DNA from: Mactra quadrangularis
Taxonomy: Eukaryota; Mollusca; Bivalvia; Venerida; Mactridae
Reading direction: 5' to 3'
Assembly (NCBI GenBank): GCA_025267735.1
Contig: CM046303.1
Span: forward strand, 54,763,403-54,827,402
Length of the DNA stretch: 64,000 nt
Shown here: in pieces, positions 22,901 to 37,100 of the stretch
Layout: every line of letters begins with the position of its first letter
How positions within the stretch are numbered: position 1 is the stretch's first letter
Notes under the pieces: generated by a model
What the model saw: the letters and a program-made list of their open reading frames with translations, nothing else
The model's database searches: none
Told to the model about the DNA's origin: nothing
Translations under genes and position numbers: made by a program

Positions 22901-25900
22901 ACATTTAAAGTTTCTAAGCATTGCAATGTCATGTTGAAGAAAACCAACATCGTTTTAAAACGTATATTGACTGCATACTGTATCAAAGTCAATATCATCA
23001 TCGGCATACTTCTACCATCAGAGATTATTTTCAATCTTTACGTTAGTTCTAAAAAAAACAGAGAAACTACATTTGAAGTTCATTTCGTACTTAAATTATA
23101 AACAGTAAATCAAAAGTACAAACAAAATGCATTGTATCTATATGATGTGTTTAATACAATGACATGGATACGATAAAGCATGCGTTAAATTACATAGAAC
23201 GCAAACTTTAAAGCAGTGCACAAAGGTTGTACTAAATATTTTGTTCATTTTCAGGTTATAATAATGGTAAAACATGCACGAAAACTATGTTCATTTACAT
23301 ATTGCATGTTTAAATTGTGCAAATGATGTTAAAATACATATGACAGTCATAAAAACTTATTTTTATCAACGAAAATATGCAACTACACTTCTTGACAATT
23401 AAAGAAAGAATTTAAATGTATTGTGTTTGCCATGTTATACTTGTAATAGCAAACAAAGTGTGTACACGTTATAACATACAATACAATTTCATTCAGATAT
23501 ACTTTGTTTGTGTCTATACATAGTTTGGGTATGTATTCTTGGCATGAAAAATAATGGACTATACAATAATTCAAAAATTAAATATGGACGATATATTTAG
23601 AAAAAAAGACCATGATACGATCGCCCTTACCAATCCTGCGACAATATTTTACCCTGTAATTTCTTATTATCTTGCCTTAGTTATTTCTTTTTCTTTGTCT
23701 TGTCAAAAACGAAATTAGCAAGCTCCCATGGTTTCTTAATGTTCACAACAAAATTACAACAAAAAATCATAATCAGGCAATTTAGAATGCACCTAACTAC
23801 GGGACTTCTACATTATTACGAGTTGTTTCAATGTCAATAAATAATTATTTTTAAATAGTTTCATAGTTTCAATGGCATTGCAGCAGTTATTTGTTAGCAA
23901 ATTCTTTCGATTCATTAAGGTTAACCATAAAATGGGAAAAGATACAGAAAAATTGAATGTTACAATTGTGTTGTGCATATTGTTATAAAATGTGCCGTTG
24001 AACAGAATATGTGTCCCTTTAAAACTTGATTGAAGCAGATCTATAGCCATATACAAAAACAGATGTTGTGAATAAAGAAACTAAATTTGATTCAATTGCT
24101 ACATTTATGACACAGTACAGCGACAAAGTTTAAAACGCAATAAAGTGTTTGACCATATACATTTAAAGCCAAGTTCAAATCAAACATAACGAATCATGTC
24201 GAATTAGGATGGTAATATTATCTACAAGGCTTATAGACAAATATTATTACACATATAATATCACGTAGTATTCTTAACAATTTGAGAAGGCTAAGAGTGG
24301 TCCATAAAGACAACCATTGATTAATATTCCACTATCATGCTTGTCTTCCAGAAAACCACACAGGTTTGCGGTTGACGCTGCAATTATGTAATTATGCAAA
24401 TGACATTGGCGTAAATGATTTAAAAATGCACACTTTAATTTATTGATTGACTTGCGTGTGTATTGTGATGGCTTTATTTTTAAAAGATATGGATAGGCGT
24501 TTACTTGCTACACGAGGAATAATTGCCATTTTCTCGCAAGGAAACTCACGCAACCAAAAATGAAACAATACATATTAATTAAATTTATTTAGCCTAAGTT
24601 CATAGTATATATCCATTCAAACAAGTGTCATTGATAAAAAACAAAGTTATAGTGCAAAAGAAATACCTATTTGGATACAAGATACCAAGCATGCAATTAT
24701 TGCCCTAACATCCTTTTTAAGGATATATTTTCACCCAACAAACTGGGCTATACATCTATGTTAAAACTAGACTTAAAAGAAGCAGTGAACTAGACGATAA
24801 AAAAGCGAACTTTTTTTCAAAGATGTTTGTACTATAAATAGGAACAGAAACTCAATGCACCAACAAATAAAATAAGTCGATAATATTTAGATTTCGAAAT
24901 ATTTAAACGTAATTATTATTTAGTCGACACTTTCATAGTCCGAAAACAAGCCGTTTCTGAGAAATCATACATACATTGTTGTGGTATACCAAACACTTAC
25001 GGTTATATCAACTTTGTGATTTGTGATTGTTATGTGCCAACGGTGATATTACGTAAAACGACACACTTGTACGTAATTGTCAAACAACCACAAAATGTCA
25101 AAGTTGTTAGCCATCCTGTGGGCAGTATAGCCTACATTATTAATGGTATACAATTACTTAAACATAATAATGTTAAAGACTGTAGTTTTAATTGCTTTTG
25201 GTGTTATTAATATAGTTAGAATGGGAAAATGAAGAGGGTGATATATAGGCAAATTAACAAAAAGTGTTGAAAATCAACATGACCGTGGCAAGTTATTATG
25301 GTGTCACTGACCTTTTACCTAATTTGCTGGCGATGTGATAAAACGTAAATCTGTATTATTCCTTGTTAAGAAACACTATGTTTAAAACTTAATTAATGCT
25401 TGCCATTAGCGTAGTAACTGTATTACTGAATCATTAAAGAACTCAAGGTATATATCATTACTTGACTACCATGTTCAACATATCACATGACTGGAATGCA
25501 AGAATTCCAAATGGTAAAAGAGAAGAAATTTGCACATTAAACCCTGACATAACGTTCAAATTACAGCAGACGTCAACTTTCCAAATATGTCAAAAGTGTA
25601 AGTAGGTATACAAACAGTTTCAACTAATCCGGACAATAATGTTGAGAACAGAGATAAAAAATCTAAAAGAATAAACTCAGGTTACTTTATAAGGCGTCTC
25701 TTATTTAGAGCATACAACCATTATGAATGACACTTTCGAAACGTAAGACAATAATACATCGTACAATTATGACCATTGTTGACAATAAGATGATGATTTT
25801 CCATTTAAAACAAACTCATAATCTAAACAATGTCAGAAGTTGACAACCCTTAGTCTTAACTAAACAATCTTCTCTAAAGAACACGATACTGACCTATTTC

Positions 25901-27180
25901 AAATTAGATTAAGAGATATTGAAACCTGATGTTGTTGTCGCGTTTGAATATAACAATGTCACTTAAACTACCAATGGATTAGTTAGTCACGTCGCTCTTT
26001 CAAAAATATCATGATTGGCAAATTTGGTAGGTTTGTTGTTTACAGAAGATTGTTTCTATGTATCCGATGAAATAAAATGTACATGTAGCAAGGGGAATGT
26101 CAAGATAAATAAATTTAAAAATGGAAACAATGTACATTTGTATTCAGGAGTAACCAAAAACAAACCATTAGTTAAATCACTAACTACATATTCTTGATCT
26201 AACAGAATATTATATAATTTCAAGAAGCTTTATTTTCATTAACTTCTAAAACATTTCGTTGGTTTGGAATAAAGTTATTACGTTAAGTAACTTCTTCATT
26301 TATAATATTTTAATTCCTAAGTAACGGATTGTTTGGACTCATTAAGTAAAGATCTATAAAAAATTCTTCACAAAATCTATTACAAACTGCATATGCAGTG
26401 ATTTCCTATAGATACACGACATATTTATTCAATGAATAATGTGTGAAGTATAAAATGATGACGTTCCAAAGGGTTTTGTTGTACAATTTGTTACAAATAT
26501 TCAATTCCGTAAAATAATCTAAATGACATATAATAACAATAATTTGGAAGGTATTCAAACATTTAAAGATTAGCTTATGAAATAATATCATTCTAATCGA
26601 ACGTTTGATACAAGTTCATTCAATGACAAAAGGACTTATTAGTTTTATTATAAAAACAAGGTTCTGCAATTTCCTTGGAGACACGACATTCTAACGCATT
26701 TAAATACTTGAAGTAAACTATGTTCTTTTACATAAAACCTATTGGAATACATAAAATGTGAAAGCAAAACAGAATACCTAATGCAATTACATAAATGTTG
26801 AGAAATAAAAGAATATCAGCACGCCAGTAAGGAGTTTAAAACGGATTTAAAACAATTGTTATCAGATTTGAGGTTCTCTTGATCATTTAATTCGATGCTT
26901 TTTACAAGCCCATTATTATCAACTTAACTATATTTTGAATCAATTGAGGTCACGTTACCTGGCACTGGTTAGTTTAATTCGACCTAATTTAAACTGAGTG
27001 TTTTAACTAGTTTCAAACACATGAATATGTCACTTTTATTGTCTTCTATTGTGTTCAAAAACGACTCAAACGGTATACAATGGATATACATGTATGTTCA
27101 AGGCTTTGTTAATTGTGTAGTTCTTTGTGCTTTGCCAATTACGATAATTAAGTCCTGTCTAAAACATTACTTTAAAAAGG
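19955..27180. repeat. Segmental duplication block A
   Basis: Four islands here align in order with block B (34109-38540). 19955-20440 resembles 34109-34550 (for example TTTTTGTAAATAAATAATG against TTTTTGGTAAATCAATAATG). 23690-23790 resembles 34630-34735 (CTTGTCAAAAAC, CATGGTTTC). 25675-25840 resembles 36243-36415 (ATTTAGAGCATACAA, TGAATGACA). 27105-27180 resembles 38473-38540 (CGATAATTAAGTCCTGTCT). The sequence between islands is too diverged to align by eye. About 2.8 kb is missing from B relative to A. No gene is supported in the block; short frames such as 21706-21909, 22560-22772 and 25016-25210 are unrecognised. Confidence 0.65.
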
Positions 27181-27834
27181 ACTCGATCATATATTCATGA
27201 AAGAAAGAAAATGGCAATTATCAAGCAGACAAGTTCTCTTAATTATTTTAAGAACTTCCCAACGCAGACTTCAAAACAAATATCGTTCGTGAAAGTAAAT
27301 GCAAACTTTTTTCATAGAAATGTTATTCCTAACCAAGTAAATAAACAACAACGCCATCTGTGAAAACGTATTTGTTTCAAACAAACATTATTAGAAACAC
27401 ACAATTGAAAGTATACAGTATAAGTAGAATAAGACGTGATAGAGACTAGGTTGAAAAATAACAAAAAAATCTTACCAAGATAAAATTTAATTATCCAACG
27501 ATATCTTTTAGTATATTTGCTTTGGGAATCGCACTATTTATTTACAGCTATACCAAGCCTGAAAAAAAGAAAACATAACATAAGAAACGATGAAACAGCT
27601 GATGGGTGATATCAAAAAGCAATCAGAATTATAGATGTCTGAACCTCACACGACTGATACTTCATAAAAGTATTAACGATATCGGTAATTTGTTATAGTG
27701 CTTTGCAATACATTTGATACTTGTGCGAGCATATGTCCCATATAACTAGTCCAGCGAGAATATCTTTAAGGGCAAAAAGACATACTTTTTGACAAATAAA
27801 AACATGGAGCAATAATTGTACACTATCATACCTC
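27181..27834. other. Intergenic, nothing certain seen
   Basis: AT-rich sequence; the duplication with block B may continue weakly into it. Confidence 0.4.
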
Positions 27835-28030
27835 ATGAAATGTTTTCAATGGCCCATCTCCTGTCTCCTGTCAACTGGGATAATTTTACCCCACGGACGA
27901 GTGTATGTGCTTAATACTAATTGAAAAGATTCATTCCTGAGATTAAGACCAACCAAGGAACCGTGGATAGGACAACTGACCGCCGCAGTATAAATGAAAG
28001 ATGTTGCAATGTGGAGTAAAATACCAAAAC
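27835..28030 (+). mobile_element. Degraded SINE family A remnant (5' truncated)
   Basis: This follows the family A body and tail in order with many substitutions: TTTCAATGGCCCATCTCCTG for CTACGGTCATTCTCCCTCC, then GAGATTAAGACC, GACAACTGACCGCCGCAGTA for GGACTGACCGCCGTGATA, and GATGTTGCAATG. The tRNA-like head is absent. The divergence implies an old insertion. Confidence 0.55.
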
Positions 28031-30685
28031 ACCATATTCTCTCATAATTACAAGTAGCCTCTATAGGCTTATGTATAAACGCGCTTCATACGACAATGAT
28101 GCAAATATTAAAATACTTCTGGCCTTTGATCAGCAATCAATAGAACACATTCCATCAAAATTTAACTATTGTTAAATCCAGTTTTCATATAACGCTATGA
28201 TTACTTTATTTAAGTGTAACTAAACCTTCCAAGAAAAGTTAAATGCTTAGTTAAACAAAACTTTCTATTGTTTTCTTTAGATAAAATCCAATGCTTTATT
28301 TATCTAAACGGCATGCGAGTAACCAAGATGAATAGGAACGCTAGTCTAATGAATTTCAGTAGTTGGAATTCTAGAGAGTAAATACTATTATGTCTGCAGT
28401 GAAAAAGTTATTCCTTCAGTTTGAAAGAGTCATCATTATTCAACATTCAAACTAAACTAAACTACTACGCATTTAGCAAAAAAAGAAAATTATAGAGCAA
28501 TTCTTAGATATATATTAATTCAGGAAAATTGCTGTTTGGTAACAGAGGCAAATCGAGACATTTATTGTATGAAATTTCATGGACACTGATAGAAAGGAAT
28601 CAAAGCTGACAACATTACAGCATGTCTTATAAAAAAGATGAAAACATAATCTAGTTTTATCAAGTTTTTGACATAAAATAATTGTAATGTCTAACTGGAA
28701 AGTACGTTCTATATACATGTAGGTACGTGTTACTTTGAAAACGGTAAGTATTTAATTTAGATACATGTCTTCGTGTCTTTGGATGACGCTATCTGAGAGA
28801 CATTATTTCATTATTAAAAATAAGATAAAGTTAATATATTGGCTCCAATCAAAAAGATACTAAGGCTGATCAATAAAGCTAAAGAGACCCAGTACTGCCA
28901 GGCAAAATCTAAAATATTTTAATATATTTTCCACACTTTTTACTTTTCTGGTTCATTAAACAATAATTTGTTGAATATCTTTACACATGCACAATGGTCT
29001 ATATACTTATTCTAATATATAACTTATTGTCATCTTTGAATGTACTTGATTTACTTGAATTTAATCGATTCCCATCAAGTGTGATACTGTTTCTTTCATT
29101 GACACTGTTTAAAATCAAGAGTAATAATGTTTCTTTCATTGACACTGTTTAAATTATCTAAAAACAGAATTGCTCAAAAGAAGAAGAATTTTCATGGAAA
29201 CAATTAGAAAGTAAGCTTTATTTAATTGATGCATTTATTATCATCAACATTAAATAAGACACACAGGTTGTTGTTTCAATCCTCTCAAGAAAATACGTAA
29301 AAACAAAAATGATAAATATGATATTAAGTCAAATTGAACAAACACACTTAGAGTAATTGTTTAACTTTAAACAGTGTTTGGATATACAGCAACAGCCTAT
29401 CATTCAGATAAAGTACCAATAAAGTGAGTAAATATAGATGGGGAATAACCTAAATGATTAATAACTTAATTATGATTATCTCATTTATCATAATTTCATG
29501 AATTGATTAAGAAATTATTGTCATTACTTAGAACATCGTTATGTCATATTATAGGCAAACTTGAACAAATATTTTCATATTTAAAACATTGTACCATGAA
29601 GTCAATACATACACCACTGCTTTCTTTTCATGCAAAAAAGTTTAAGTTTTAGAAGACTAGTCTATCGAGAAGTAGTATATCTTGATTTTTTTGCGATCAG
29701 AAATTGTGGTAATCCACAATAAATTGAACATCTTACAAGAACAAAGTGAAAACAAAGAAAATTATTCTTCAATAATGGCTTTTTGTTGCTCATAGATATC
29801 GCTTTGATAACTGACAACTTTGATAATGACATGTTAACCTTAATTTAAAGCGTTCAAATCTTAAAACATTTAATCATTTGCATAGAAATTCGCAATAGAA
29901 GAGTTTAAAATGAAACTCAAATCAATTATTATATATTCAGATTATTCGGAAAATAAATATATTTGTAACAAACAAATTTGGCAACATTTCGAACTTTATG
30001 AACCTCGGAAGCCTTGATTCTCATTTATTCTTGTTATGTGTCATGATGCTAGATACAACAAAACATTTCTTAATATCTGCATGCATTTTGGGGCGGTGTT
30101 GTGCAATGTGTTGTGTTGTTTGATCATTAAACATTTACACTCTTCAGAATGTTTTGGAACCATTGTAAAACATAAAAAGTTATCCAAAAATGTATACATA
30201 TAAAATTGTACTTGATCATATTTCTGAATTGGTCCTGTTAAAACCACAGTAGACAAATTAAACGACGCAAATGAAACTGAGAAAAAAGAGTATGAAAAGT
30301 CGTATTAGGTCAAACAGCCTTGTACGGACAGGGAATACAAAGAGGATTAGAAAGTTCAGAATAAATAGATGTCGCATCCTATACTGGTCATAATAGAACA
30401 TCATTATACAGCATCTATTGACCATTTATATGATACTTATCCCCATGTTTATCATAAACGCAAAGGGAATTATTCTGAAGTATTGCTTAAGGACAACAAT
30501 GTAATACTTAAACCAATGATTTTTGTTTGACGATATACAAAAACAATCACTAAAGTACTATTGGTTTTACCTGAGGTCACATAAATAGTTAATGTGTATT
30601 TTTATAGAAATAATTACTACGTGATTTCTCTTCCCCAAGACGCTGGGACATTCAATATATGTGAATTATAAAACATTTATAGCTC
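28031..30685. other. Intergenic, no gene seen
   Basis: AT-rich sequence containing the two-unit 40-bp tandem at 29075 (listed separately). No supportable frame; the 67- and 71-codon minus-strand frames at 28515 and 30041 are unrecognised. Confidence 0.5.
29075..29154. repeat. 40-bp tandem duplication (two units)
   Basis: Units at 29075-29114 and 29115-29154 both contain GTTTCTTTCATTGACACTGT, with a few differences near their left edges (TCAAGTGTGATACT against TCAAGAGTAATAAT). This is a local, fairly recent tandem duplication. Confidence 0.92.
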
Positions 30686-30993
30686 AACCGGCTAGCTCAG
30701 TCGGTAGTGCACAAGTCAGCGGATCTAGGGGTCGTAGGTTAGATTCCCGGGCGTGGCATACTTTTGTGGAGCTTGGTCATAAAATAATTTTCTACGGTCA
30801 TTCTCCCTCCTTCCACTGATTCAAAATCATGTAGCGCATTTGTCAATCACTGACGGAAGTATGCGTCTAGTAGTTGGTTAACAGCTTAATCAAGAGATTA
30901 AGCTTTTCCAGGAACAACAGTGGGTAAGTGGACTGACCGCCGTGATATAAACTGTATAATGTGTTGCTACGGCGTTAAACCCAACAATAACAA
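30686..30993 (+). mobile_element. tRNA-derived SINE, family A, copy 3
   Basis: The most complete plus-strand member. Its head GGCTAGCTCAGTCGGTAGTG (A box) is followed by GTAGGTTAGATTCCCGGGCG (B box with one change), then CGGTCATTCTCCCTCC, CACTGATTCAAAATCATG, GTCAATCACTGACGGAAG, TATGCGTCTAGTAG and TGGTTAACAGCTTAATCAAG. The tail hairpin is intact: CGCCGT (30938-30943) pairs perfectly with ACGGCG (30969-30974) around a loop with GATATAAACTG and TGTGTTG. The element ends TAAACCCAACAATAACAA. Confidence 0.92.
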
Positions 30994-33900
30994 ATATATA
31001 CCATTGTCATTGTTACTATCATGATAAAAATTATACAAAACAATACATAAAAATATTTGAAAATAAATTACATTTATTTGATTTAAATAGTTTCATGAAA
31101 TTAGAAGTGACCAAGACTACAAAATGTGTTGAAACATTTAGAGAATACGGAATTTACTTGAAAACCATATTGACTAAGAACTCTTTGTCTGACCTAGGCA
31201 TCGTTAAAGTATCGAATAAAGACATATGTTGAAATAAATATACATTCTCCTAATTACAGACACTTTATTGTTGACGAAGAGCCCATTACGTAGATACAAT
31301 ATCGAACATTTACTACAGATGTTTCATTTAAGAGTGATTTTAATTGACACATATCCGTTGTTTTATTATAAAAATGTATTGTTTAATCAAGTTTACTACT
31401 ATTTGGCCAAATGAATAACTGATTTTTACCTAGAAATGTTTTTCATACACTTCGCAAAAGAACAAAAATTCAACGACTTGATAAATTCTTTTTACTGATT
31501 ATTGTAAATTAAAGATCGGTTTCCACAGCTATGAATTTGGTAACAATAAAAAAATACCTTAGACTGATGGCCTCTACTGGTATTAATTTGAATCTAGTCA
31601 AGACGAGACGTCGCTTAATTCACAGAAACACAATGCAAAACTTAAATTAACATACATCAGAAAACTGCGAGAAATCAAAAACAAATGTAACATGTATCAT
31701 GGCATTCTGAAATACGCTTAATGCCAACAAATTATTAAGTGTCAAATGCCAATCATATTGATATTAAATGTGACAAAACTAATCACTTATGTGTGATGGT
31801 AGGTGAAGACATGACCTCTGTTGCCATCAATTTACGTCGCAAATGCCTTATTACAATTATTGACAAAACTGTTAACCACTTACTTAAATCAAGTATAAAA
31901 GTCTGCAATGGGGTTTTCCGTTGAAATAGAACTATGTTCAGTAGTCATGGAAGACATATTGTACTCTGTATCTAACGTTATTGTGACTGGCACAAATGAT
32001 CGAAGAATTCTCGTATCTAAATATGCTTTAATTTCATCTAAATAATTTTTTTTTTCTAGTATTGCCGTGACGCCATTCAACAAATGCCATTACAACACTT
32101 TTCATTCGGGCAAATGGGTTTTTGAGTAATAATTAAGTTTATATAGGACTTGACAGGTTTAATCATGTTTTAACCTGCCATTCATAAAAAAGACTGAATA
32201 TATTTACATGTTTATTATCTTCAAAATCAAAGTATCTGACAAGAGTGTCGTTATCAATTTCCTTAGTACTTGCTTAGTACTTTTGAATATATGTATAACA
32301 ATAATATGTTAATTAAAGCGTTATATCATATTTGCTTCTGTCTATAGGATAGTACACTGATATTTGTTCTCTTATTGCATCCCATCGAAGCATTATACTA
32401 TCTCTAGTTAAATGTTTTGAGCAGATTAGGAACTTACGCAACAGGAAAGTATATAAGATATCTTGTAATGTAGTAATGTAATGTAGTTTTTTTAGTATTG
32501 TTAGACACAATAAATGTTCTTTATAACTATAACTAGTTCATTCACATTTTAATATAACTGGTTCTGTCAAGATGTTCATCCAGGCAATGTTAAGCATCAA
32601 TTAGAAAAAACCGTTACATTCAAACAAATCAGATGCAAACGTGTTTCAACGGACTTCATCAATGAGGAAAATGCTGACAATATCAAAATAAAGCGTCTTT
32701 TTAAAAAGCTTGAAAAAAAGTATTCAATATACTCGTGATATTACAGACCTGAAAGTTTGACGCCTAAAATGATCGGAAAACATATGTGCCTTACCACGAA
32801 TATCACGTGTGAATGAATCCATTATATCTAGACGGATATACTCTGTCATGAACATCACGTGTGAAGATTTTTTATATAAATCGCAATAGAAAGTTCAGGG
32901 TAAGGCACAGGCGTGTGAAAAGCGCTTATACTTTTTGCACCTCGAGAAACATAGTATAACAGTCCTAGAACGTGGGCACTTCAAATTATATGGTTGCTTC
33001 TACTGAGTTTAATAGACAGAATAATTCTATAACAATTCCTTTCATACACGATTTTCTTGACAACATTATACCGCCACTCCTAAATAACAAATAAGCAGTC
33101 ACAAAAGACAAGACATTGGGAAACTTTCAATATGATTGCAGTTTTACATCATAATGAAGTTCCACATGTAAGGCGACAACGTTTCGTGTGCATCTCATCT
33201 AAGGACATCGAGAAATATACAGAAATATAAAAATGATCAACATTTAATGTCTCTAAAAGTTAAGCTAATACATGTATTTACCGAACTTATAATTTATTAT
33301 CATCTGGTTCCCAGAATTTGTGAAAAATTACTTCAGGATTATACCAAAAATCACCGGTCGGTATTTATATTCACTTCAAAATGTTTTTCATATTCTCCCA
33401 TGTTGCTTGCATTCACCTTAACAATATTATGTTTTTATACCGAAGATATCTTATTCCATAAATTTCAATGTCAGTGTGGTGTTCTTCATTTTAACACACT
33501 ATATTATGTTCTGTGTAAACCACCTAAAACATTTCAATAGGTAGATTGGTCATGTAAGTCACTATTAGTAAATTATATACTACTGTCAATTCATGTAGCC
33601 GTACGTATATGCTGCGAATAAAGGTAAAATAAATGATATTCCTTCTATAATAGAACAAACATATCACTTTTATGTGCTCTTACTGTGGCTTGTCTTTATA
33701 GGAAAATTGTACCATTCAGAGTTGCAGTTTTTCTTTACAAGACTTATTTTGTAACTGCTCTAGATAGAGTTAAATTCATGTTATCAATCGATACATATTA
33801 ACGACACGCAACCCCGGCGAGAAGTAAATGTCAGACGTGGGTCAGATTATTGCCTTAATACATCAATATCGTTTAAGTATAAACATATTCGTCCTTTTTA

Positions 33901-34108
33901 AGACAATGGCAGGCACAAATTGTCTAGGTATATTTTAATAAAGAACGACTGACTTTCAATCATAATACAACTTATACTTTCTGTTTGTATGATTAGCCTT
34001 TGCTTTAAATAAGACATCAATGCAATTAAATACATTATGAGTGGATAGAAAATTAATCTAGGTAAGCATACTAAATTGTAACACTACACTGAAAACATCT
34101 CTATGCTT
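30994..34108. other. Intergenic; holds one copy of a duplicated segment at 31700
   Basis: No gene supported. The 97-codon frame at 33247-33540 and the 61- to 65-codon frames at 31739-32510 are unrecognised. At 32798-32865 ATCACGTGTGAA occurs twice, about 50 bp apart. Confidence 0.45.
31700..31890. repeat. Segmental duplication, copy 1 (partner near 45262)
   Basis: This aligns with 45262-45450 through GCCAACA, GTGTCAAAT, TGTGACAAAACTAATCACTT, ATGTGTGAT and ATGACCTCTG, with small indels. It is non-coding in both places; the open frame at 31739-31924 is not conserved in the partner, which argues against it being a gene. Confidence 0.72.
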
Positions 34109-37100
34109 GAAATACAACCGATTAATTGAGCATTAAATATATCATATTCATATAATGTACATCTAAGCAAGATGGTTTACTTTCAAGTTTAGACATACTT
34201 ATCATAGTTATCTGCCGAATGGGAATACATACATTTTAATCAATCTGACTTCAATACGATAGACATATATAAGGTTGTTAGATCTCCTAGTTCCATTAAT
34301 ACTGATATGTTATTGGAGATGATATGTTACTTTGTCTACCTCAGAAAGATTGATTTGTTGTTTTAAATATTTTATTCAGCATAAGAAAAGAAGAGCATCG
34401 CCAATTTAAACAACGTGAAACTGACAATTATCGTTGAACGCGTTGATTTTTTGGTAAATCAATAATGACGTGCATATAGGTCACAAAGAGTGCACTTTAG
34501 GAAATTTCTTCGAAAAATTAAACAAGGAAATACGTAATAAAACTGTCTACACTAAACTTGTAAAAATCTGGTGAAAGAATTATCCCTATAGTTGTATTTT
34601 GATATCCTGCTTGAACATATTTAAAACGTCTTCTTGTCAAAAACAATATAAACAAAAGCTCATGGTTTCCTTAAATTTCAAACTTAATTAAAACAAAAAA
34701 AATTATCAGTACCTGGCAGTCGATTATGAATTTCAAAATAATATTTAACCAATTAACACAATTCTTGTTATTGTCATCCAATCACGCTGCTTAATGTTTT
34801 CAATGACAGTTCAGAAATTCTATATTAGGAATTTCCTTTATTTTATTGGAGATGAAAACGAATCATTTGTTGCTTATCTGTATAGACACGTGAATGTAAC
34901 GATTAATTACCATGACAGAGTACCATTTAAGAACATTTAATCACTAGTACAACTCAAACAGAGTAGACGGTCATAACCCTGTAATGTATTTCTGGTGTTT
35001 ATTTTGGTATACAGACTTCAGACGATTGCGTTGCTAACAACATTTATAGAATTTAAGGAATATTAGGTGTTCCTATATATATAATGAAACAGGAAACTGT
35101 GGAACTTTTCAAAATTACCAGACACTTTTAAATCAATATTCATCAACTTAAATGTCACAAATTAAGTGAGGTATATGACAGTAACAATAAGCATGATTAA
35201 TTGGTTATATTGTTTTTTCTTACATACCACATCCTTCTTGCAAAAAGTTATCATTATCTATAACATTTAAGATTACTATGGTACCTTTTTGTATAAAGGA
35301 GGCGAATTACATTCGTTTTGACACATTTAAGTTACTATCAAACATTTTCATTGAAAGAGTAAGCTAGAGAAAACTTATATTTAAAAAAAACAGAATAGTA
35401 CTAGACTGGCTAACACGATAGTGGAAAGATGACTCATAACAAGCAGCACAAATCATTTTACCTCATCTGCAAAGACACATGAATTTTATATTTAATCGCG
35501 GCGATCTGAAATCACTACAACTATGTGTTTTTTTTTCTTATAGTTCTGTGTTATTAACCAAGTATAACCGTAACTTTAGTGAAGTTAGTTCAGACGTGTG
35601 AACGATGCTATCACCATTAAAACGAATATTGAAGTTTCTACAGAAAAAGATATAATATTGTCAAGAACGACGAGACTTCAGATGTGTTTAACAAGTTTTA
35701 CTACATGTCTGAAAATGTCTCTCGACAGTAACTATGCAAAGTTCATGCGAATAGAAACCCTCTTATATAAATTTCAAAATCAATATTGAAGATTATTAAC
35801 AATATTGTTTAACCTTCGATTGACCAAGTGTCTCAGTGATATAACGAGACGCGCATTACTTTTCATGGAAATGCAGCGGTCACAAACGTGGAACTTAAGC
35901 TTATGAAAGCCAACAAATTTTAAAGTTTAGATAAATTAGCATATCACTACATGTATACGATGTCACTTATTACGGAAGAATAGTATACCACATACAAAGA
36001 ATGTCAAAAACTCAAAGAGTCAGAGTATTACTTCTGTTTTTATCGGTAAGGTATACACACAAGATAGAAGTAATTAGTCAAAAAGTAAAAAAGGTAAAAG
36101 ATATTTGAAATACTAAAAGTGACGAAGTCTACACAATCATTTAAAGAAAAAGAAAAACATTAACAAAGACGTTCTCTACAACCACTTGAACAAACACACA
36201 ATGGTTATCAACTTTCAACGACCTTCAGACTTTTATCATAAAAGTCAGGCTACTGATATAAAGTCTTGTATTTAGAGCATACAAACACAGTGAATGACAG
36301 TTTTGAGATGCAAGACAAGAAACGCAATAAGGCAACGTACAGGTATAACGTTTGCTATCAATGGTTTGAAGACTTTCCATTTAAAAGAAAAAATATAATC
36401 TGAACAATGGCATTTGTCGATAGCAGTAAGTAACCTTTATGAAACAATAATGTATAGATATTCCCACAACTATGTAAAAGTCTAATAATATACGTATTTA
36501 TACTATGACCCTGATTATTGAGATAAGTATCTTATTAGAAATGCCTCAGTGACTTTCATTTGAAATACATGTTCTGGTTCAAAGCAATTCAAGAACAAAC
36601 GAGTTTAGAATATATATGAAATAAATTTATGTATTGCCAACACAACTGTAGATAAGCTAACAACCTTTCCAATTTTTTTTGTATCGGCTACATGTTGTGC
36701 AATGAAAAAAGGTAGGGTTTATACAATATCAAGCAACACTGAGGATAGCTTAGTCGGTCTTTTTCATTAAAGAATGTGCGTAAAAAAATGGGTTAAGGCT
36801 TTGAGCTTTATATTCCTTATCAAAAACCAAAAAATATTTACCGCATTGGGGAGACGTCCAATTGTCCTCGTTGGTCTAGTATATTGTATGAAGTCGACTG
36901 ACCTATTTTCACGCTCGTTAATTCTATATATCAATCATTATAAATAACACATTGATTAAATATGAATAATGTGACAATTTAAGTGTTTCAAATAGTCATA
37001 TTTTAATAAATAATCAACACAACGATTGACTGACTTTGACTACGGTCAATGGTCTAAATGATATACAGCAACACTTCGATGTATGTAGCGTTGGACATAA

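Noticed and set aside
31739..31924. 61-codon frame in a duplicated segment
   Set aside because: The partner at 45.3 kb has indels that break the frame.
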